This document shows positions 5,022 through 8,669 of a stretch of 8,669 bases of DNA, one piece after another. The DNA is from Actinomycetota bacterium. Lineage in GTDB: Bacteria; Actinomycetota; Actinomycetes; Streptosporangiales; Streptosporangiaceae. The first letter of the stretch is position 1. The number at the start of each line of letters is the position of its first letter. The stretch lies in the NCBI GenBank assembly GCA_003161205.1, contig PMOU01000499.1:6945-15613 (forward strand), read 5' to 3'. The position numbers and the translations under genes were made by a program. Under the pieces are notes generated by a model, which saw only the letters and a program-made list of their open reading frames with translations, ran no database searches and was not told the DNA's origin.

Positions 5022-8000
5022 GTGAGCGTGGAGACCCTCACGTTCTTGTTCACCGACATCGAGGGCTCGACGGCGCTGCTCGGGCGGCTGGGGGAAGACC
5101 TCTACGCGCGGGTGCTCGCCGGGCATCACGCGCTGATCCGGTCGGCGCTGGCCGCACACGGCGGCCGCGAGGTGGACACGCAGGGGGATGCGTTCTTCGC
5201 CGTGTTCGCCTCACCGCGGGCATGCGTAGCCGCGGTGCTGGCGATGCAGCAGGCTATTGCGGCGCATGCGTGGCCGGGCGCGGAGCAGGTCCGGGCGCGG
5301 ATGGGCATCCATTGCGGCGAGGCTTCGCGGACGGCTACCGGCCTGGTGGGCCTGGAGGTGCACCGGGCCGCCCGGGTCGCCGCGGTCGCCCACGGAGGGC
5401 AGGTGCTGGTCTCGGAGGCGGCGGCGGTGCTGGTCCGGGACGGGCTGCCGCCGGGCGCGGCGCTGGCCGATCTGGGAATGCACCGGCTGAAGGACCTGGG
5501 CCGCCCGGAACGGATCTTCCAGCTGCACGGGCCGGGTCTGCCCGCGGAGTTCCCGCCGCTGCGCTCGCTGGGCAATCCGGCGCTGCCGAACAACCTGCCC
5601 GCCCAGCTGTCGGCGTTCGTCGGCCGGGACCGGGAGCTGGCCGAGGTTCGGGCGCTGGTGGAATCGGCCCGGCTGGTGACCTTGGCCGGGGCCGGCGGGT
5701 GCGGCAAGACCCGGCTGGGGCTGCAGGTGGCCGCCGGGCTGCTGGACGGGTCCGGGGACGGGGTCTGGGTGGCGGAACTGGCCGCGGTCACCGACTCCGG
5801 CGCGGTGCCGGCGGCGATCTCCCGGGCGCTGCGGCTGGCTGTCAATCCGGGCCGGCCGGCGCTGGAGACCCTGCTGGATGCCCTGGCCCCGCAGGATGTG
5901 CTGATCGTGCTGGACAACTGCGAGCACCTGATCGGCGGCTGCGCCAAGACCGCGGAGGCGATCGTGCGCCGCTGCCCGCAGGTGCATCTGCTGGCCACCA
6001 GCCGGGAGCCGCTGGGCATCGGCGGGGAGACCATTTACCGGGTGCCGTCGCTGTCGCTGCCCGGATCTGACGATTCTGACTCCGGGACGCCCGGGTCGTC
6101 CGATGCGGTGGCGCTATTCGCGGACCGGGCCCGGGCCGGCGGCGTCGCCCTGTCCGTGGAGGAGCAGGCGGGGCCGGTGGTGGTGTCGGTGTGCCGGCGG
6201 CTGGACGGGATGCCGCTGGCCATCGAGCTGGCCGCGGCCCGGCTGCGGTCGATGTCGCTCGGTGAGCTGCATGACCGGCTGGATCAGCGGTTCCGGCTGC
6301 TGACCGGGGGCAGCCGCACCGCCCTGGAACGCCAGCAGACGCTGGCCGCGACGGTCGGCTGGTCCTATTCGCTGCTGACCGGCGCCGAGCAGCTGCTGCT
6401 GGGGCGCCTGTCGGTGTTCGCCGGCAGCTTCGGCCTGGACGCGGCCGAGGCAGTGTGCGGGTCTGGTGACCTGGACGTGCTGGAGGTGGCCGGCCTGCTC
6501 GGGTCGCTCGTGGACAAGAGCCTGGTCGTGGCCGAGCCCGCCGCGGGAACCCTGCGGTACCGGCTGCTGGAGACGATCCGGCTGTTCGCCGCCGAGCGGC
6601 TCGTCGAGGCCGGCGAGGATGAGGCCGCCGCGGTCGCCGCGGCGCACTGCGCGCATTTCCTGTCGGTGGCCGAGCAGGCGGCCGCTTACCTGACCGGCCC
6701 GGAGCAGGGCCGGTGGCTGGCCCGGCTGGATGCCGATCAGGCCAACCTGCGGCGCGCCGCAGGTCATGCGGCCGGCCGCCCGGACGGGACCGCGGTAGTG
6801 CTGCGCCTGGGCGTCGCGCTGGACCGCTACTGGTGGGCCCGCTCGCGGCAGCAGGAGGGCTTCGGGCTGCTCGTGCCCGCGCTCCGGCGGCCGGACGCCG
6901 GCGCCGACCCCGCGCTGTTCGCGATGGCACTGGGCACCGCCGCGGTCGTCGCTTTCTTCATCAACCTCGCCACCGCACGGCAGCTTGCTGAGCAGGCGGT
7001 CCAGGTCGCCCGCCAGCTGGGGGACGACCGGCTGCTCAGCAGGGCCCTTGCGGCGCTGTGCACCGCATGGCACTTCGCCGGCGAGACGGAGGCAGGGCGC
7101 CCCTTCGGGCAGGAGTCTGTCGAGCGAGCCCGCCGCCTCGGCGACGACGTCCTGCTGGCCGAGAGCCTGGCCCACTATGTCCTGACCCTCGACCCGGCAC
7201 GGTCCCCGCAGCTGGTTAGCGAAGCGATCGCTTGCACCGAACGATCCGGTGACCATCTCCACAACTGCCTCCTGCACAACAACGCCGGCCTCCATGCCCT
7301 GATGGTCGGAGACATCCCCGTCGCCCGGGCTCACCTGGAAGCCGTGGCACGAGCCGCGCAGCAGGTCGGGTGGGAGAGCGCCGAACTGCCGGCGAACGTG
7401 GGCCTGATGCTGCGCGCGGAGGGAGACCTCGATGGCGCCCGGTCCATGTTCGAGGTCAGCCTGCGGTCCAGCCGCCAGAGCGGGTACCGCAGAGCCATGG
7501 CCTATGGCTTCTTGTACCTGACGTGCGTGACCGGCGATCTGGGCGACTGGGACCGGGCTGCCGTCCTCCACGGCTCCGTGCAGGCGTTTCAGGACCAGAC
7601 GGGCACCCCGTGGGACGACTTCGACGCGCGCTACCGCCAGGACAGCCTCGTCCAGGCGCGTGCGCACCTGGGCGACGAGCAGCTGGAGCGAGCCTACGCC
7701 CAGGGCCTGGCCCTTAGCCTCGAGCAGGCCCTCGACCTGGCTCTGTCTTCAGAAGCGGGGCGGCGCGACCGCGACCATGCCGCTGCGCGCGCCACCCTGG
7801 GCGATGCTGTGTTCGATGCTGCCCGTCGGCCTGGTCCTGCGCTTAGCCAAGCCGATGCCATAGCCGTGGCCCTGGGCACAGCCCAGCCAGCTCCGGGGCC
7901 TGCGCCCGCGGTGACCGTTCCAGTCGCCCGTCGCGTCCCGGCGGACAGCCCGACTGGCCCGCTGTCGGCACGAGAGCGGCAGATCATGGCGCTACTTGCC

Positions 8001-8165
8001 GGCGGAGCGAGCAACGCCAAGATCGCGGAGACGCTCTTTGTCACGCCCAACACAGTGCGAACGCACCTGGACCGGATCAGGGACAAGACCAGCGCCCGCA
8101 ACCGCGCCGAACTGACCCGCTACGCCATCCAGGCGGGCATCGAACCGGTCGTCCCTTCCCCTTGA
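5022..8165 (+). CDS. Cyclase-homology / STAND ATPase / LuxR-type transcriptional regulator
   Basis: Large cytoplasmic signal-transducing regulator of 1047 residues. Residues 5-170 form a class III nucleotidyl cyclase homology domain: FLFTDIEGST gives first metal Asp12, VDTQGDAFFAVF gives second metal Asp56, and VHRAARV gives Arg118. The usual substrate Lys is Asp52 and the usual transition-state Asn is His114, so activity is doubtful. Residues about 195-420 form a STAND/NB-ARC-like ATPase: AFVGRDREL, Walker A GAGGCGKT (223-230), Walker B VLIVLDNCEHL (293-303), LLATSREPLG, and GMPLAIELAAARL (396-408). Residues about 540-940 are helical, probably TPR-like, and may sense a ligand or partner. A linker rich in Ala and Pro leads to a LuxR/GerE HTH at 981-1041 (LSARERQIMALLAGGASNAK, then TPNTVRTHL). 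By family analogy, ligand binding to the repeats would drive ATP-dependent assembly and activation of target promoters. It is divergent from ctaG with a 108-bp shared gap. GTG 5028 (two residues shorter) may be the real start. Targets and inducer are unknown. Confidence 0.93.
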   Translation: MSVETLTFLFTDIEGSTALLGRLGEDLYARVLAGHHALIRSALAAHGGREVDTQGDAFFAVFASPRACVAAVLAMQQAIAAHAWPGAEQVRARMGIHCGEASRTATGLVGLEVHRAARVAAVAHGGQVLVSEAAAVLVRDGLPPGAALADLGMHRLKDLGRPERIFQLHGPGLPAEFPPLRSLGNPALPNNLPAQLSAFVGRDRELAEVRALVESARLVTLAGAGGCGKTRLGLQVAAGLLDGSGDGVWVAELAAVTDSGAVPAAISRALRLAVNPGRPALETLLDALAPQDVLIVLDNCEHLIGGCAKTAEAIVRRCPQVHLLATSREPLGIGGETIYRVPSLSLPGSDDSDSGTPGSSDAVALFADRARAGGVALSVEEQAGPVVVSVCRRLDGMPLAIELAAARLRSMSLGELHDRLDQRFRLLTGGSRTALERQQTLAATVGWSYSLLTGAEQLLLGRLSVFAGSFGLDAAEAVCGSGDLDVLEVAGLLGSLVDKSLVVAEPAAGTLRYRLLETIRLFAAERLVEAGEDEAAAVAAAHCAHFLSVAEQAAAYLTGPEQGRWLARLDADQANLRRAAGHAAGRPDGTAVVLRLGVALDRYWWARSRQQEGFGLLVPALRRPDAGADPALFAMALGTAAVVAFFINLATARQLAEQAVQVARQLGDDRLLSRALAALCTAWHFAGETEAGRPFGQESVERARRLGDDVLLAESLAHYVLTLDPARSPQLVSEAIACTERSGDHLHNCLLHNNAGLHALMVGDIPVARAHLEAVARAAQQVGWESAELPANVGLMLRAEGDLDGARSMFEVSLRSSRQSGYRRAMAYGFLYLTCVTGDLGDWDRAAVLHGSVQAFQDQTGTPWDDFDARYRQDSLVQARAHLGDEQLERAYAQGLALSLEQALDLALSSEAGRRDRDHAAARATLGDAVFDAARRPGPALSQADAIAVALGTAQPAPGPAPAVTVPVARRVPADSPTGPLSARERQIMALLAGGASNAKIAETLFVTPNTVRTHLDRIRDKTSARNRAELTRYAIQAGIEPVVPSP

Positions 8166-8167
8166 TA

Positions 8168-8200
8168 TGGGCCGGCCGGCCCACACCTGCGCGCGTGTGG
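8168..8200 (+). terminator. Two overlapping hairpins after the LuxR-type regulator stop
   Basis: TGGGCCGGCCGGCCCA (8168-8183) can form a 6-bp stem with a GGCC loop. CCACAC (8181-8186) pairs with GTGTGG (8195-8200) around an 8-nt loop. They share bases 8181-8183, so both cannot be complete at once. They start 2 nt after the stop and are followed by no T-run, as in many actinomycete terminators, so termination is plausible but not certain. Confidence 0.45.
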
Positions 8201-8230
8201 TAGGTCGCTCGGCCTCTGCCGCGCGGCGCG

Positions 8231-8251
8231 AGCCGGACTTTATGTTCGGCT
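8231..8251 (+). promoter_or_regulatory. Promoter-like hexamer within a hairpin before the zinc-ribbon gene
   Basis: TATGTT (8241-8246) lies exactly 6 nt before the ATG at 8253, a leaderless layout. It overlaps an inverted repeat, AGCCGGAC (8231-8238) against GTTCGGCT (8244-8251), with one G-T pair and loop TTTAT. The dyad may be an operator on the -10. No -35 or Shine-Dalgarno was recognised. Confidence 0.35.
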
Positions 8252-8252
8252 T

Positions 8253-8666
8253 ATGAAACTTACATTCAGCAAGGCACCGACCTTTACGAAGGCAATTACC
8301 GCCTCGGCGGTATTCGCGATCGCGTATCTGGCGTCGACCTCCAACCTCCCGTCATGCAGCGACACCGTCGCGATACTCAGCTCGGGCGAGTGCATAGAAC
8401 GCCAGAGCTTCCTGCACACGGCTTCCGGCTGGCTAGCGCTGATCTGCCTGGTCGCCGCCGTGGTGCTGCTCGCTCTCAAGCACAAGAACTCCATCCTGGG
8501 ATGGCAGGCGTCGGCACAGCAGGCGCACCAAGGGCCGTCGGCACAGGCGCCGGTGCCGACACCGGTGCCCGGGCGGGCTTCGAGCTTCTGCGCCAAGTGC
8601 GGCACCCGCATCATCGCGGGAGACAGCTTCTGCCAGGGATGCGGAGCATCAATAGGGTCCTTGTAA
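8253..8666 (+). CDS. Small membrane protein with C-terminal zinc ribbon
   Basis: This 137-residue protein is not a recognised named gene. Two membrane helices are visible, at about 11-28 (TKAITASAVFAIAYLAS) and 58-77 (SGWLALICLVAAVVLLALKH). The loop between them contains Cys35 and Cys47, which could form a disulfide if it faces outside. The positively charged KHK after helix 2 puts the tail in the cytoplasm. A Gln/Ala/Pro-rich linker (about 84-99) leads to a zinc ribbon: FCAKCG (Cys103, Cys106) and FCQGCG (Cys117, Cys120), the four zinc ligands spaced CxxC-x10-CxxC. Such ribbons in small membrane proteins usually mediate protein binding, but no partner is seen. ATG 8253 has no Shine-Dalgarno but has TATGTT 6 nt upstream. 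It follows the large regulator by 87 bp with hairpins between, so it is probably a separate unit. Confidence 0.75.
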   Translation: MKLTFSKAPTFTKAITASAVFAIAYLASTSNLPSCSDTVAILSSGECIERQSFLHTASGWLALICLVAAVVLLALKHKNSILGWQASAQQAHQGPSAQAPVPTPVPGRASSFCAKCGTRIIAGDSFCQGCGASIGSL

Positions 8667-8669
8667 TCC

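Noticed and set aside
4914..5159. Extension of ctaG by 82 codons to an upstream start
   Set aside because: The added part is low-complexity, runs antisense through the start of the regulator gene, and would precede the first membrane helix with no targeting feature.
6114..7667. Long open frame (517 codons) on the reverse strand inside the LuxR-type regulator gene
   Set aside because: It is fully antisense to a gene with clear domains. Long antisense frames are expected in GC-rich DNA with G/C third positions, and its translation has no recognisable motifs.
8537..8560. Inverted repeat GTCGGCAC/GTGCCGAC inside the zinc-ribbon gene
   Set aside because: It lies in the repetitive Ala/Pro-rich linker, where codon repetition explains it.

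Overview
The window is GC-rich DNA with strong G/C third-position bias, typical of an actinomycete (Streptomyces/Streptosporangium-like). This rests on base composition, on start regions that look leaderless, and on gene families: a SigE-type ECF sigma factor, a CtaG of the caa3 type, and a cyclase-STAND-LuxR regulator. The genus cannot be read from the sequence. I see no tRNA, rRNA, CRISPR array, transposase or integrase.

Layout. (1) 1-404, minus: the first 134 codons of an ECF sigma factor that runs off the left edge. (2) 405-593: an AT-richer divergent promoter region with a perfect 15-bp inverted repeat over the sigma factor start codon. (3) 594-2535, plus: two tightly spaced genes. The first encodes a protein with a twin-arginine motif, two tandem beta-rich units and a nine-cysteine C-terminal domain resembling an RlpA-like double-psi beta barrel. 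The second encodes a MauE/DoxX-type redox membrane protein with an unrecognised C-terminal domain. (4) 2596-3780, minus: an AAA-type ATPase with a C-terminal winged-helix-like region, bordered on both sides by CTAG-rich AT-richer DNA and similar short sequences. (5) 3885-4913, minus: a CtaG-type cytochrome c oxidase assembly membrane protein with a 17-bp tandem duplication at its stop codon. (6) 5022-8165, plus, divergent from ctaG: a 1047-residue regulator with cyclase-like, STAND ATPase, helical-repeat and LuxR-type HTH parts. (7) 8253-8666, plus: a small two-helix membrane protein ending in a zinc ribbon.

How they may work together. The most interesting unit is the left one: sigma factor, cysteine-rich putative wall protein and MauE-like protein. 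MauE is known from methylamine utilisation, where it is needed to mature a disulfide-rich protein. I infer that this MauE homologue handles the disulfides of the cysteine-rich protein beside it, with expression possibly controlled through the divergent promoter. The right half (ATPase, CtaG, large regulator, zinc-ribbon protein) looks like independent single-gene units. Five of the six genes whose starts lie in the window have a TANNNT hexamer 6-8 nt before the start codon, consistent with leaderless transcription.
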